Source of the DNA: Tubulanus polymorphus
Taxonomy: Eukaryota > Nemertea > Palaeonemertea > Tubulaniformes > Tubulanidae
NCBI RefSeq assembly: GCF_964204645.1
Contig: NC_134034.1
Span: 4,186,072-4,250,071 of the forward strand
Reading direction: 5' to 3'
Length of the DNA: 64,000 bases
Part shown: in pieces, positions 1 to 11,877 of the stretch
How positions within the stretch are numbered: the first letter of the stretch is position 1
Layout: the number at the start of each line of letters is the position of its first letter
Translations under genes and position numbers: made by a program
Notes under the pieces: model-generated
The model's input: the letters and a program-made list of their open reading frames with translations, nothing else
Told to the model about the DNA's origin: nothing
The model's database searches: none

Positions 1-376
1 GGCTTTCAGGTTAAAGGTTGAATGGTCGAGTTCATTAAAAACAATTATTAAAAGTAATTTAAAACTATAATATATTTTCATAACCGTGTGTTTTTCAGTT
101 GAATAATAGAATAATAATTATTATTAAAATATATTTGATTATATGAATTTGTGTATTGTAAATAAATCAATTGGTCGCGGAGCGGAGCGGTAGCGAAGCG
201 GAGCGACCAATATGCAATACAATATGCATATAAAATTTAAATTATTAATATCTTAGAATAAATATTTAGTTATAATATGAAATGCACACGGTTATGAAAA
301 TATATTATAGTTTTAAATTACTTTAATGTTTTGTTTTTTAATGAGCTCGACCGTTCGACCTTTGGCTTGAAAGCCC
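1..376. mobile_element. Non-autonomous element with ~90-bp terminal inverted repeats
   Basis: The first ~93 bases and the reverse complement of about 283-376 match closely over their whole length; both arms share the stretch ACTATAATATATTTTCATAA. The outer ends read GGGCTTTCA-like, and the window edge cuts the left one at its first base. The centre holds a second inverted pair, TTGGTCGC at 170-177 against GCGACCAA at 202-209. There is no coding capacity. This is MITE or foldback-element architecture; the superfamily is not identifiable without the flanks. Confidence 0.75.
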
Positions 377-390
377 ATTACCCCTATTAC

Positions 391-1107
391 TTCTTTATTA
401 TCTTGGCTTTATAGTGTAGACGTGTTTGCATTGTTTTTGAGTTTCTTTATTATCTTGGCTTTACAATGTAGACGTGTTTGCATTGTTTTTGAGTTTCTTT
501 ATTATCTTGGCTTTATAATGTAGACGTGTTTGCATTGTTTTTGAGTTTCTTTATTATTTTGGCTTTATAATGTAGACGTGTTTGCATTGTTTTTGAGTTT
601 CTTTATTACCCTGGCTTTATAATGTAGACGTGTTTGCATTGTTTTTGAGTTTCTTTATTATTTTGGCTTTATAATGTAGACGTGTTTGCATTGTTTTTGA
701 GTTTCTTTATTATCTTGGCTTTATAATGTAGACGTGTTTGCATTGTTTTTGAGTTTCTTTATTATCCTGGCTTTATAATGTAGACGTGTTTGCATTGTTT
801 TTGAGTTTCTTTATTATCTTGGCTTTATAGTGTAGACGTGTTTGCATTGTTTTTGAGTTTCTTTATTATCTTGGCTTTATAATGTAGACGTGTTTGCATT
901 GTTTTTGAGTTTCTTTATTATCCTGGCTTTATAGTGTAGACGTGTTTGCATTGTTTTTGAGTTTCTTTATTATTTTGGCTTTATAATGTAGACGTGTTTG
1001 CATTGTTTTTGAGTTTCTTTATTATTTTGGCTTTATAGTGTAGACGTGTTTGCATTGTTTTTGAGTTTCTTTATTATTTTGGCTTTATAGTGTAGACGTG
1101 TTTGCAC
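391..1107. repeat. 52-bp tandem satellite, about 13.8 units
   Basis: A unit beginning TTCTTTATTATCTTGGCTTT recurs every 52 bases (for example at 391 and 443) up to about 1107. Variation is limited to a few positions: TATCTTGG, TATTTTGG or TATCCTGG, and TATAGTG or TATAATG. Near-identity of the units implies recent expansion or homogenisation. The array starts 15 bases after the inverted-repeat element ends, so the element may have seeded it. Confidence 0.93.
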
Positions 1108-2460
1108 TAACGAGCCTGAATGGATTCTCAATTTCAATCTCTATTCAACTAAAACTATATCGTATTAACCAGTGCGCATGCGCGTCTACGTGGAGTAAAT
1201 CGTTCATTAATACGTAATTAAGGCTGGCCGAAATTTAGTATACGTTAATTTACGACCTGATTTTTACTGTAATATATTGTTGTGCGGTTTCGTCACTGGA
1301 AACTGATAGAGCTGTTTGTATTTGTATGTGTCACAGATGGTCAGCTAACCAGGCTTTTATGTCGCTGAATTGAATTGGTTTGAGATCCAAGTCAGAAACG
1401 AAGCAACAAGAACTAGAGTACTATAAACGCTATTGATTAAGAACTGACCTTAGATAACGAACGAAATTGAAATTGAAATTTATTTTCATTACGATGTTGC
1501 ATTATTCGACGATATAATAAGTATGATTAAACGAAGGAAAATGTAACAGGATAATGGGGCTACACGGAGAGACTGAAACAGTCTATCTAAGCCGTATCAC
1601 CCAGAAGCATCCACACCACATTCATCTCACTCACACATCATGCACACAAGTAATTAACAGGCGAAAAGAAACAACAAAAAAAATGTTTAACATATTACAC
1701 ATTAACATAGGTTTGTATAGAATGAAAATTTCCGAAGTGTTGAATAATGATTTAATGTAGGTACGAACAAATAATGGCACGTTTATAACTTCTATGTGAA
1801 CAGCTCTGCGGTACTGAACATCTGAACCCAGTGAATCCTGCAGGTTTCACTGGGAAACTGGAAATTGGAAACGAAGATGGAACTATAGGTTATAGACGTG
1901 TTCAATTGGGAAAATGTATTTCCCTCGGGGTAGGTTATAATAATCGAACCAATGAACTCCGAATGGTGGTACACATAAATCACACCTTCATCACGTACAT
2001 CAATTATAACCGCCTTCGTATTGACACAAAATCACAGAAAACACGCGCAAGACTACGTAGGCCTACGCCCCCTGACGACAAGTAATGTCGTCATCCTCTT
2101 ACACAAAAAAATGTGACTACGGTGTGAAAAAACGTCATATGCTGATCCGATTACGCTAATGTGCATCTAACATACTCTGTTGTTCGACTGTATGTGTGTT
2201 TGCAGCAGATGTGGGTTCGGAGCCCTGGCTTATCATATATAATAACACATGTTTGGGTATTTACGAATGCAGTATCAACAAAATCCTCAGATAAAACTCT
2301 ATCTTCAATGCAAAATTATACATTGTATCTCAAAACATGAAAAAGTTACAATCAATAACACAAAATTACCAATTTTTTGAGGCGCCTTCCTAAAAGTGAC
2401 GTATGCTTTTTAAACTGCAACTATATCCGATTGTTGCAGCCGAGAAAAATAAAATAAACA
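1108..2460. other. Unassigned sequence without a supportable gene
   Basis: Only short ORFs lacking recognisable domains occur here. Small items: a GAAATT hexamer run at about 1464-1484 followed by TTATTT, which resembles the tail of a minus-strand LINE or SINE, and an imperfect palindrome at about 1820-1850 (CCCAGTGAA...TTTCACTGGG). Nothing else was recognised. Confidence 0.6.
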
Positions 2461-2514
2461 CCATCGGAAAATAGAAATGTTCACCTTTCTAACGATACAT
2501 GGCTATAATTTTTG

Positions 2515-2620
2515 TGCTATTACTATTACTATTACTAATACTATTAATACTAATACTAATACTATTACTATTATTATTATTACTATCATTATTATTATTA
2601 TCATTATTATTATTAACTAT
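2515..2620. repeat. ATT/ACT trinucleotide microsatellite
   Basis: About 105 bases of interrupted (ATTACT)n and (ATT)n. The low-complexity open frames across it encode Leu or Ile/Thr runs and are artefacts. Confidence 0.9.
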
Positions 2621-2961
2621 TTATTTATTCGTGTACATTGTATTTGTTTTTTTTTTTATTTACTCTTCCAAAATTGGCAAAACTGATTTTAGCTGATTAC
2701 TCATGTCATCATCTCATCATCCATCCCGTCCCTTATTAAAAGTTACCGTCGAAATGAAATTGAACTTCAATTAGTACACCCTATGATGCTTGATGGTCCT
2801 TATATTTTACGTAGCTTGTATTTACCGATAACTGTATTTTTAGGAAATTGTTCATTGAATAAATATGTACGACAGTGAGGGATTCCTCCATTTTCCTGCG
2901 TCCTGTTGTATCTAACCCTTGTCGACTATTATCACTTTGCCGAGAAAATAATCTGCACCAG

Positions 2962-3240
2962 AACAAAGATGATATATAAGTAATATTTTATTTTCACAGA
3001 GGCTTTATCTTACTGGTAACAACTCGAACAATCCATTTTAATCATTCATACAAGTAGATTCAATGCAATGTCCTTTCATATGTAATTCTATTATTTAACT
3101 ATATGAATATAAATATATATTTTAAATTTGTTTATTCGAGAACACAAATAATACACGAGTAATATTCTTTTTCTCAGAGGCGTTACCTGACAGGCAACAG
3201 CTCGAACAATACATATTCCCGTGCATTTCACACATTTAAA
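2962..3240. repeat. Diverged direct duplication, ~180-bp spacing
   Basis: The segment from about 2962 (GAACAAAGATGATATATAAG) and that from about 3141 (GAACACAAATAATACACGAG) stay aligned for roughly 95 bases. Both contain AGTAATATT, a pyrimidine tract ending in CAG, and CTCGAACAAT. Each copy carries a splice-acceptor-like TTTTCACAG or TTTTCTCAG, but no open frame follows, so no exon is called. Confidence 0.6.
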
Positions 3241-4350
3241 CACAAAGTAATAGATAGGCGGCAGCACCCACCGGTAAACTCAATACGAAGGATTTATACC
3301 CGGTAACATGTGTTTATAAGAAAAGATCAGTCAAGCATAAAACCCGTTATCGCTGCTGTGCAGCTATATGCATTTCTATCAGCATTCCCTCCCTACAAAA
3401 AATATATATTTTTTGGAATCATATTGGACCATATTATAACAAACCTGATATTAACGGGGGCGTCGTCTCCGATTGCGTTAAACTGGAAATTGGCCACACG
3501 TTATTATCAAAATCGTGACAAGCAATATTTCCACGAGTTCTGCAATCATTACAGTGAGGTTCGGCCGTACATTATGAAGAGTCACGTCTCTGCAGATCGT
3601 CAGTGGCATTGGTACCAGCAAATTTAAACGATTGTGAACGACGTATTTTCCCTTCCAAGGCCGATTCAACCTTGCAAATGGTGTTGGTACGATTATTTCT
3701 CCAGGGCTTTACTATGAATATGCAAATTAGATACCATACATCTTGATTTCCGTGTCCGGCGTACGTACGACCGCTGTAACAACCCGAGTCATTCAGCGCC
3801 AATTAACCGCCATAAATCATCGATAAATACGCCTTATTGGCCACCGTACATTCGATTGCGGGCACACATTAGACACAGTGTCAGCTCGCGATAATTCGGA
3901 AAGATTCGATTTCAAGTCATCTACACCGGCGTACGAAACTATTCGATTTCAAGTCATTTGTTCTCTGCATATAATATATAACTACGTTACCGGGAAATAA
4001 AGAATAATCGAATTGAATGAATCTACGCCGGTGTGATTTCAATCGGGGTTTACACCGACCTGGCAGGTCTGTTTTAGACCCAACCGGGGCCCGGTCGAAT
4101 TTGTCAAGGGGCTTCACTATTGGCGCGATTAATTTTCAGCTATTTCGTCGGTAATACGACGACAATTCGCCATTTTTACATTTGTGTCATTTTGTTATGC
4201 CAACATATCAACCCGTTCCCGGTCAAATCATTCAAATCGTAGATGCAGATCTGCAGCTAAATTTCTTCATGGTTTTGGTCGCAATTTTATGGAGCAATAT
4301 AAAGAATAATTTTCGTACGTGCTGACGACTATCATTGTTTAAATCTTTGA
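3241..4350. other. Unassigned sequence with one inverted pair
   Basis: No domain-bearing frame was found. GATTTCAAGTCAT occurs twice (3908 and 3947), and ATCTACACCGGCGTA at about 3919 is inverted relative to TACGCCGGTGT at about 4023. This suggests a small decayed foldback repeat between about 3900 and 4050. Confidence 0.45.
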
Positions 4351-4353
4351 ACC

Positions 4354-4575
4354 AATGGGGAACCCGCAACACTACCTATCCCACCAGATGGCGTGACGAG
4401 CAATTGGTCTTCCGTAGTCAAAATTAGCTCATTTTCAATGAACTTTGAATCGAATTTTTAGACTCCCGAATCCATATATAATCACAGCAAATGTACAAAT
4501 AAATTCATTCTACGTAGATATCGGTATAGTTTCAATTAAAAGTAGATCAAAAAGAGAAAAGTTCACTCAGATTTG
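4354..4575 (-). mobile_element. MITE-A copy, truncated
   Basis: It begins with the family end AATGGGGAACCC at 4354, followed by the reversed internal module CCCACCAGATGGCGTGACGA. The body contains the family's ATATCGGTATAGTTT stretch. The far end, with the GTGGCAATCGAGGATTCC module, is missing; a LINE/SINE tail begins about 20 bases later, so it was probably cut off by that insertion. Copies near 33.0, 33.9, 46.0, 59.2 and 63.5 kb show the full arrangement. Confidence 0.7.
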
Positions 4576-4594
4576 ATTGAAATATGAGAAACCG

Positions 4595-4720
4595 AACGTG
4601 AAAATTGAAATTGAAATTTATTTACACTCATCACCTCAATGAGAGGTATACAGAGAGACATCAAGGAATACTAACAATTATGAAATATAACATGAAATAT
4701 AAAATAAGCAATAAATTTGA
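4595..4720 (-). mobile_element. 3' end of a minus-strand LINE or SINE
   Basis: A short (GAAATT)n run at about 4600-4618 leads into TTATTTACACTC and an A-rich body. Read on the minus strand it is an untranslated 3' end closing with a hexamer microsatellite. The same layout with different hexamers occurs near 1464, 11016, 50500 and 51198. Only the tail is present, so the clade cannot be named. Confidence 0.4.
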
Positions 4721-4729
4721 CAGAGAAAA

Positions 4730-5333
4730 ATTTTGGACCGGTCTAAATATGCGTGTGTGGACAGAAACTGGTACCAGGTCCGGTCTAAATCGTAATTCTG
4801 AATCTCTGTTGTAGATGTCGCAACCTCTGCGGCAGAGTGTGAGTCCGGTTTATTAAGTTTTAAATGCTTTTATTACCGTTTATGTAATTATTTTTAAGTA
4901 CTCTTTTTCCTCCCATTGAATGGAAATGTTTGGAGCGTAATTCGTATTCGTATATCGCGATCATCATCCGTTTTACTGCCGTGCTTTGAACCGTGTTTAA
5001 ACGACATTTAGAGTTTCAGCGTGATAGAATTAAATCGAACTCGCAAAAATGTATAAACGTGACATAGGATCGAATTGGTCAAATGAAGAATGTCTTGTTC
5101 CACTTGGAATCTGGAAGCAAGACTTCATCCAGGCGCAATTAATTATTTAGCAGATGGTGACATCTTGTGGGCCCGATGACAAGCGATTTTATCACCGCGT
5201 GTCAAAACGCCGTGTGAACGCTTACCAAAATTTGGTCCGGTCTAAATTTGGACCGGACCAGGTACGGACCCGCTCTATATTAGACCGCTAATATTTAGAC
5301 CGCTCTAACTAGTTGTCGTGTGAACGCGGCTTT
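4730..5333. mobile_element. Probable non-autonomous DNA element with GGTCCGGTCTAAAT motifs
   Basis: The motif GGTCCGGTCTAAAT recurs near 4779 and 5235, with TTTGGACCGGNC forms at both ends, and GTGTGAACGC occurs at about 5212 and 5313. Inverted GGACCGG/CCGGTCC motifs bracket about 550 bases. The last 20 bases (CGTGTGAACGCGGCT) resemble a terminal repeat also suggested at 26,994. It is a degenerate foldback-type MITE; the boundaries are approximate. Confidence 0.45.
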
Positions 5334-7740
5334 AGAAATTAATGAATTAGTTCGAGCGTGGTCTGGTATTGTTCGCATCTGACGTCATTGCCGAACTCGC
5401 ATTGGAACTAGTTCGACCCAATGATAAACAAAGCTGACTTAAACCGCCCACGTAATATCGGTATACATTTCATTCCAAAAATACAATATACATAAAACAC
5501 CTGCAGCACCTACCGGTCGACTGTGTATACACGTATACCAAAAGAAAATCGATCTGTGTCACGTTTGATTAACAGCTAATCCGCCGGTTAGCGTGCCGGC
5601 ATCTAAAGTTACAAAATAACGAGGAAAATAAATCAAAATACTCATAGTTTGATATCGTAACAGATGCTCATCTTCCATTTCCGTATACTAATTAAGGGAT
5701 GGAAACATTTCATTTCGTCAACACTTCTATACAATCAATTAGGGGTGTGCACGTGCCAATGGGAATGTCTACGGTGCTTCGTTTTCGAATATACGTACAG
5801 GGTAATCTCCCAAACACATTGCGAAGTGCGGACGATCATTTCGTGTTACTGCGCTAATAGAAGATCCGATTAAACTGGTATTTGTAGTTCATTGTCAATT
5901 TAAGGAAGTGATGGGTGAAGCATCACGACACACGCTTAAGTGTGGACTATCACTTTTTGATTATGCGCTGATAAATTGCCTAATGTGTGTAGTACATAAC
6001 TCAGGTCTCATGAATGGAAGTCAGAATAGTGATTGCGTCTTGTCTAAACGCCGAAGGGAGGGTGAGAGCTGCAAATAATTACCGTTATCTTGTGACTTGA
6101 CTTCTACACTGGCGGCTGAGTTGGGCGTGGGAGGTAACAACGGTTAAGAGAACGATTCGTCAATTATCATTCGTAAACCATCGGCAGTAACCGATACAGC
6201 ATCTAGTTGATGGTTTTTACACAATGATCAAGTGACTTACAAGATTAAATCTACTTTCTTAAACTGCGGATATCATTTGGCGGAAATATCGTATACAAAG
6301 GAACAATATATTTTCAACTAAAAAGGTGGATATAGATATCGATCGAATTGTTTCATCTATATTCAGAGGGAATGATATCTAACCTATTCGCGTTTAAGGT
6401 TTGTGGATACGTAGTCCAAGGTAAGACAATTCGACCTTTCTATTTGTCAATCTGCAGCTGGAGCATTCACCACTTCTGTGATGTAAAGTACTGAACACAC
6501 GTGAAGTCGGACCATCACTTTTTGAATGTGTGCTGATACCTTACCTTCGGTATGCTTGTCTGATATCAGTTGTTTATTGTTTTTTTATTTGAACATCTCG
6601 AGGTAAACTTCTCTAAAACATACGAAGCCTTATGACGAATATTGTAAAGGGTGTTGACAAAATTTCGAATGGTGTTTGTGTTGTTTAGTTCATCTTTAAT
6701 TAGAAATGCATTGGATTTTTTTAGCTGGCTATGCTGGTATAAACCACGCGGTAATTGGTTCGTGTTTATGTGACCTTATTGATCCATAATGAACTAATTA
6801 AAGGACCCCTTTATTTGACTATGGGCTACCGATATCGTCATAGGTGCATCGAATGCGATGCAATTATAATATTGTGCGCTGGTTTCAATGAATGCCGGAA
6901 AATGCCGCAACTGTTTTTTTAAACAAAAAGTATGATAGATTAAGTACTGCTTATGGGTGTTATTGTAACTAGGAATGGGTGCTGAAATACAATAATATCT
7001 TGAATATCTTGAATGGAACTAGATAAATCATTTTTATTTTCATTTTGACACCCGGCTCGCTGGGCCTATAAGTCACCTAAGAATTTATGGTTGGTCACCT
7101 TCTACAAAATAGAAAAAAGTATGTTAGAATACATAAATATGTAACGGTTTTTTGGTGGAATTTACTTAACATAGATTCCGTTTTTCAAAAATTTGTTGTT
7201 TAACTCAAAACATGAATCAGAATTAACTTAATTTTTTCCTAGTGACACTTTTTCCTACAGCGCAAAAAGTGGTATTTTTCCGATGGCTTTTATTCCTACG
7301 TATGTTGCAAACTTTGGTGGCATTTTTTCCCGGTAGCATTATTCTCATATACCGATTGAAATACTACACCGCACTTAATGTATTAAAAACTGCTATTCAC
7401 TGAAAATAGAACTGTTAGTTTGAAAGACATGTTGACATATTCGCTGACTCGAACTAAACTGTTTCGGCGAGGAGTTTTTAAGAGATACCACGCGATATAT
7501 TCCACAGTTCTTTATTTCATTAATGAATATTTCAGCAGTTTGATTATCTTGTTTAGCGCCGGCGTCTATTTTCTACGATTGATTGAAATAAAAACAAAAA
7601 AAACCTTTTACTTGAAAGTTTATTGGCAACTTGAAAAATAACACATTTTTGCTCAATATTGTCGACAGTAAACAATATGACATAAATCAATATTAAGGAT
7701 CCATTTTGGATTTTGGATTAAATACACCGATGGTTGAATT
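5334..7740. other. Unassigned sequence with one dispersed repeat pair
   Basis: No recognisable coding domain. A module containing ATCACTTTTTGA...GCTGATA occurs at about 5945-6000 and again at about 6500-6545, in the same orientation. Several short frames, such as 7420-7641, have no features of a real protein. Confidence 0.5.
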
Positions 7741-7757
7741 GAATTGACCGACAGCGA

Positions 7758-7980
7758 GGGCGAACTTCGGTTTCTCCCTATAGTCGACTAATAACCGAAC
7801 GCACTTAAGCTCGGTCCTAACGCATTTCCCACTGTCGGCCATCTCAAAACTAGGTCCGAACTACAGCGACCATGCTCAATCGCGTGGTCGACCATTTCCG
7901 GACTATAGTTCGGACTAACTGTCATTCGGTTTAACTTACTTCGACTTAAGTCGACTAACTCCGATCACCGAAGTTCGCCC
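7758..7980. mobile_element. 223-bp MITE with 14-bp perfect TIR
   Basis: GGGCGAACTTCGGT at 7758 is exactly inverted as ACCGAAGTTCGCCC ending at 7980. Inside, TAGTCGACTAA and TAGTCGGAC-type motifs are also inverted. No coding capacity and no clear target-site duplication. The size and ends are typical of a MITE. Confidence 0.75.
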
Positions 7981-8039
7981 AGACTTAACTACAATAGAAA
8001 ATTTACTACAATATATTCAGAAATTAATGTAATTGTTAT

Positions 8040-8190
8040 TTTCAAATAGATGCCAATATTGATGACGTAGTTCACATCGATCGACTCGCACAGAACCCCT
8101 CAAATAACGCGTAGTAGGCATCGATCTATATAAACATCATTGTAACGGTTTTTACGGCGTCAAAAAACTACATCATATCGTCTGCTATTA
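8040..8190. repeat. Dispersed repeat shared with 49.8 kb and 32.0 kb
   Basis: ATTGATGACGTAGT...CACA, then AATAACGC, then TATAANCATNATTGTAAC, is shared in order with 49,790-49,862. The continuation CGGTTTTTACGGCGTC matches CGGTTTTTGCGGCGT at about 32,010. Three copies define a family, perhaps a 3' UTR of an element read on the minus strand. Confidence 0.55.
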
Positions 8191-8699
8191 ATCAGTTGTT
8201 GCTATTTTCATCGGCTCGATATCGCGTATATGCACGTTTTCTCATACGACTTCGCCCAATAAATGCCACTAAGCTCCGTAACATGCAAAGTGCATTTTCC
8301 TTACGGCTACAAAGGATCTTCTTTTGCAATAACGTACATGTTATCATTTGCCTATAATTATGATTTAGCATGTTGTTTTTCATATAGCGGGGGCACGGTA
8401 GTAGTTGTGCGATCGATATCACTCCGGCAACTAAATTGGTGAGCTGGTACAGCCTTGAGACTTCACAGACACTATTTACCCTTACCCTTAAACCTGTGAT
8501 TTTCGATTTTAGAATCAAACCTCTGTTTCGCTCCCGGTTTGTGAAGGACCCGAATCATAAAACCAATAAACCGGAATCCCCCAATCAAATAGATAATCCC
8601 TATTCTAAGATCGAAACCCGTTTCGATATCATGGAATAGGGTCGACGACATACGTTTTGTCAGAAATGCACTGAATGCTTGAAACAGTGTAAATGATCC

Positions 8700-8990
8700 T
8701 TCTCCACAGGGGCGGACCCAGAGCTTATTGAGGGGTAGCACCCGATAAAAAGGGCGAAAATTATCAAAAAGAGGCACTATCCATGTGTAGTGTATGGCAA
8801 GGGATCTGGTCGCCCATCGCGCAGATGCCATTTCCAAGGATTTGAGCTGTTTCAACCAAAGAAAATACACACAGAGTCTATGGACGTCCTCAGATGGTTC
8901 AACTGACAATCTAGAGGGTAGTACGTGTGCTACCCCTGGACCTTCGTCTGTTACGAGTATAAATAAGGCCGTTCTGATATCAATATGAAA
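8700..8990. mobile_element. hAT-like MITE remnant
   Basis: CAGGGGCGGACCCAGAGC at about 8706 resembles the CAGGGGCGGATCCAG ends common on hAT non-autonomous elements. A matching right end was not found, so this is a one-ended remnant. The 193-codon minus-strand frame 8472-9053 crosses it and has no protein-like features. Confidence 0.35.
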
Positions 8991-10185
8991 CCCTACGTCG
9001 TGTCCTTTATTTATACGTGCCGCAGCAATAACTACAAACGACAAACATAGCATGAACTATATATTACATGTACATCTTCTCAATGTCACTAAAGCAATTT
9101 GATTTGTCAAACATTTGAATTATAGAGACCGCGATACTGTATCAAAGATTAAATACTACGTATATGCATTGCATGGAAGGAATGCCACGTAGTACCGACT
9201 TAGCTTACGTGGGTTAAAAACCTCGAAAAGCCTTTCGAACCGAGGAAACGAGATTATCCTTTAATAGGTTTATTTGGTTGTAAGGATTTCCTTGATTATG
9301 TATCTTTGGTCTGCAGTAAATTCAAGGCACATTCTCGGCGGTAGAGTATAGGAAATTATACTGCCCATGAGTAATTTTCTCTTCTGCCGTAAGTCGTCAA
9401 AGCGTCTTAACCAGTAGGGTACAAGCTCAGTCACATCTGGACCAAGCTGATGACCACCACGCCAACTGGCGTCCAATTATGTCATTGTCATACAGCTTTG
9501 AGGAAGTGCCCGGATGGGACACGAAACTTCAGCAGAGGACTTTAATAATTCATTAAAACGAGATAATTTCGAGTTAGTTACATGGAGCAAAAAAAAGTTA
9601 GTTATTTTTATCAAAGAAGTTTATTCTGATTTTACTGGAAGAAACCTTGGAATTTCTCTACAAATGCCCCCGGGACGTTTCGTTCTCTCGCATATTATAT
9701 GAGAGGGGGGCTACGATGTCGTGTACTGTGATAACAAATCAATCGAAAATATTCGGAATATCACTCGACTAATGACCACGCTTATTAACAGGGCGTGAAA
9801 CGCGGCGTCGTCAGCTGTCGACGTACATTGACTAGCATTCAGATCGGAACCAGAATAGCGCCATGGTTGAAAATGAGCACACAATGTCGTACGCGGAATG
9901 AATCACTGCAATTCAACATCACTCAAAATATTACCGCGCACCGATAATCCAAGGAGTGTTGATTATTAGCGATCACGTGGTGGTCTATTCGACGCGCATC
10001 GCGCGAATAACGAAATCGAGTAGTTCGGGAGCTTATGTATAGATATCACAGGAGGCTTTTCTTTTCACGTCCTCCCTTCATAGAGTCTCTAGGCCTTAAC
10101 CGACACTGCTCGGCTTTGAAATGACTTTCAAAGATGATTGAATCAGCCACTTTCAGAGAATATCGCGATTGAAATATGGAAGACA
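8991..10185. other. Unassigned sequence
   Basis: No gene, tandem repeat or paired terminal repeat could be supported. Short open frames here have no recognisable domain and no flanking splice signals. Confidence 0.5.
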
Positions 10186-10189
10186 TACG

Positions 10190-10340
10190 TCGGGAAGACA
10201 CAAGATATCCGTGTAAGATGCATATATACGACGGAAGTCCCACAATAAATCAGCCAAAGATATTCATAGCCTTTGAATAGAAGTGTATATATATGTATGA
10301 GCAACGTTTCGGCTAAAGACTATTAGCCCTCATTAGGCGC
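10190..10340 (-). mobile_element. Penelope-type terminal unit with hammerhead-like core
   Basis: On the minus strand the core at about 10,303-10,340 reads CTAATGAGGGCTAA, a loop, TTAGCC, then GAAACGTT. GGCTAA and TTAGCC pair perfectly over 6 bp. About 65 bases on comes TTATTGTGGGA, and then ACACGGATAT...TTGTGT, which can form a second hairpin. Core, spacing and tail match the unit at 35,252-35,400. The first core base pair position is CTAA rather than CTGA, so any ribozyme would be impaired. Confidence 0.65.
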
Positions 10341-10676
10341 GCTAACGTAACGTTGCTTCATAAGTGTTTAAATTGTGATCGATCGTTTTAGAAATAGGGC
10401 GTGCACTTATGTGTCAATATCAGACAGACATTGCAAAAATAGCCGTTGCTTATAAAACGATATATTACAGACATTTTGCACCATCAACCCCGATCGGAAT
10501 TTTTCTCATGACGAGCGTAGCATTCTCTATGGTATCTATTTAATCACTCGGTATACATTCTTCATATTGATCAGATGCTATGGCTCTAATTGTCGTTGGC
10601 AGGGACTTGTGCTTTTTGACTACGTTTTTAGAGGTCCTTTATCCTTAGCTAAACGCTATCCTAGCTCGACTTGCGA

Positions 10677-10986
10677 CCCGATCATCTCGCCAAAAACGGT
10701 CTGCAAATTTTTCATCGGGAACCTTTTCGACACGATGCGCTTGCGACCGCGACGAATTGATCGCGGACCCGTCGAAAGCCGAATCGCAAGGATGGAACAA
10801 GTTCTATTTCTACGACCAGATCAAATCGTCGTAGCCTATCAGCGACCGGTAATGCGTCACATGACCTTCGGACTCCCCGATTAATCGAGTTGAAGACCTA
10901 AGTGCTCTGGACGACGTCGCGACAAACGAATCGGCAATCGGCGGTCACGTGTTTACTACCGCTGGCCTTACGACGAGATGATCGGG
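10677..10986. mobile_element. 310-bp MITE with CCCGATCATCTCG ends
   Basis: CCCGATCATCTCG at 10,677 is exactly inverted as CGAGATGATCGGG ending at 10,986. The interior is relatively GC-rich with several CGATC motifs. The 105-codon frame 10,567-10,884 crosses it and looks spurious. No transposase is present. Confidence 0.7.
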
Positions 10987-11015
10987 CTGTAAGTCGACCT
11001 GAGCTTAGCTTGATT

Positions 11016-11110
11016 TGATTTGTTTTGATTTGAACACTTTATTTATATACACTTTATTTATGTATTTATTTATATTTTTTTTATATACAGCTTAGCTTCT
11101 TTGAAATTCA
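11016..11110 (-). mobile_element. LINE/SINE 3' tail remnant
   Basis: TTGATTTGATTTGTTTTGATTTG is followed by two ACACTTTATTTAT repeats. This is the layout expected for a minus-strand retroposon 3' end closing with a TTTGAT-type microsatellite. Confidence 0.4.
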
Positions 11111-11536
11111 TGAAACAAACTGGTGTATCTAAACATTCTACAGCGGACTCCCATTTCGCGTTCCCATTCCACCATCTTTCTACCTAATTTCATTAAAAAT
11201 GTTGATCTCTTTTTTCGGGTGCTTGGATCCCTACGGGACACAGCCTCCATTGGCTTTCCAAGCATCCAGCCGCGTATGTATGCAAATTGTTTGTAATCTA
11301 TATATCATTTGTACTGCATACGTACATGGCGAAAGAAATATTATTATTATATATAAGCCTTATACTGCACGATCACCTAATTTACAACCGATACAAGTTC
11401 AATGAGACCAACAATAGGATTTATACCAATAAGTTATATCTCCATTCCCAGTCTACGCGAGGCAATTTATTTTTTTTTGTTGCCGGTTGCTGCGACCGAT
11501 TTTTAAGCAACCGTTGAGCAATCGATCGCTCGGTGT

Positions 11537-11674
11537 CGCTCGTCTGCTACCACTGGAAACAGACGAACGATGACGAGCAAATTTGCTCGTCGCCCAATAT
11601 CAAACATGTTTGATATTGGGCGACGAGGAGTAAATCCTTTCGACGACGACTAATTTCGTAGCCGCAGACGAGCG
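11537..11674. repeat. Nested perfect palindromes
   Basis: Three perfect dyads are stacked here: 11,572-11,591 (20 bp, centred on AAATTT); 11,586-11,627 (42 bp, centred on CATG); and an outer pair, CGCTCGTCTGC at 11,537-11,547 against GCAGACGAGCG at 11,664-11,674. The first two overlap by 6 bases and share the sequence GACGAG, so alternative cruciforms compete. Probably a foldback or MITE interior; no paired outer TIR was seen. Confidence 0.85.
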
Positions 11675-11764
11675 GTTTTTTCGTTCGACGCCGAGCAACT
11701 CTCGAGAATTGCTCGAAATCATCGTCCGTGTGCGATAGGCGATAGGCTTTAAAAGTGCGTTTAC

Positions 11765-11844
11765 ACATGACAGTTCATGTGAGTATGTGACTGACATGAA
11801 TATTACCTAAAACGTCAGTCACATACTCACATGAACTGTCATGT
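11765..11844. repeat. 31-bp perfect inverted repeat, 18-base loop
   Basis: 11,765-11,795 and 11,814-11,844 are exact reverse complements; both contain GTTCATGTGAGTATGTGACT or its complement. Perfect 31-bp arms around a short loop are uncommon and imply recent origin or selection or gene conversion for symmetry. The truncated LTR retroelement begins almost immediately downstream. Confidence 0.9.
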
Positions 11845-11877
11845 ATAAATTTATATAATAATTAAATGACCCAGTGA

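Noticed and set aside
391-1107. CRISPR array
   Set aside because: The 52-bp units are contiguous and nearly identical with no unique spacers, and the DNA is eukaryotic; it is a satellite.
2985-3170. Duplicated exon with acceptor-like TTTTCACAG and TTTTCTCAG
   Set aside because: No open frame follows either site and the duplication extends beyond them; treated as a repeat.
8472-9053. 193-codon minus-strand frame
   Set aside because: Crosses a MITE-like segment, has no domain, no coding-like composition and no splice context.
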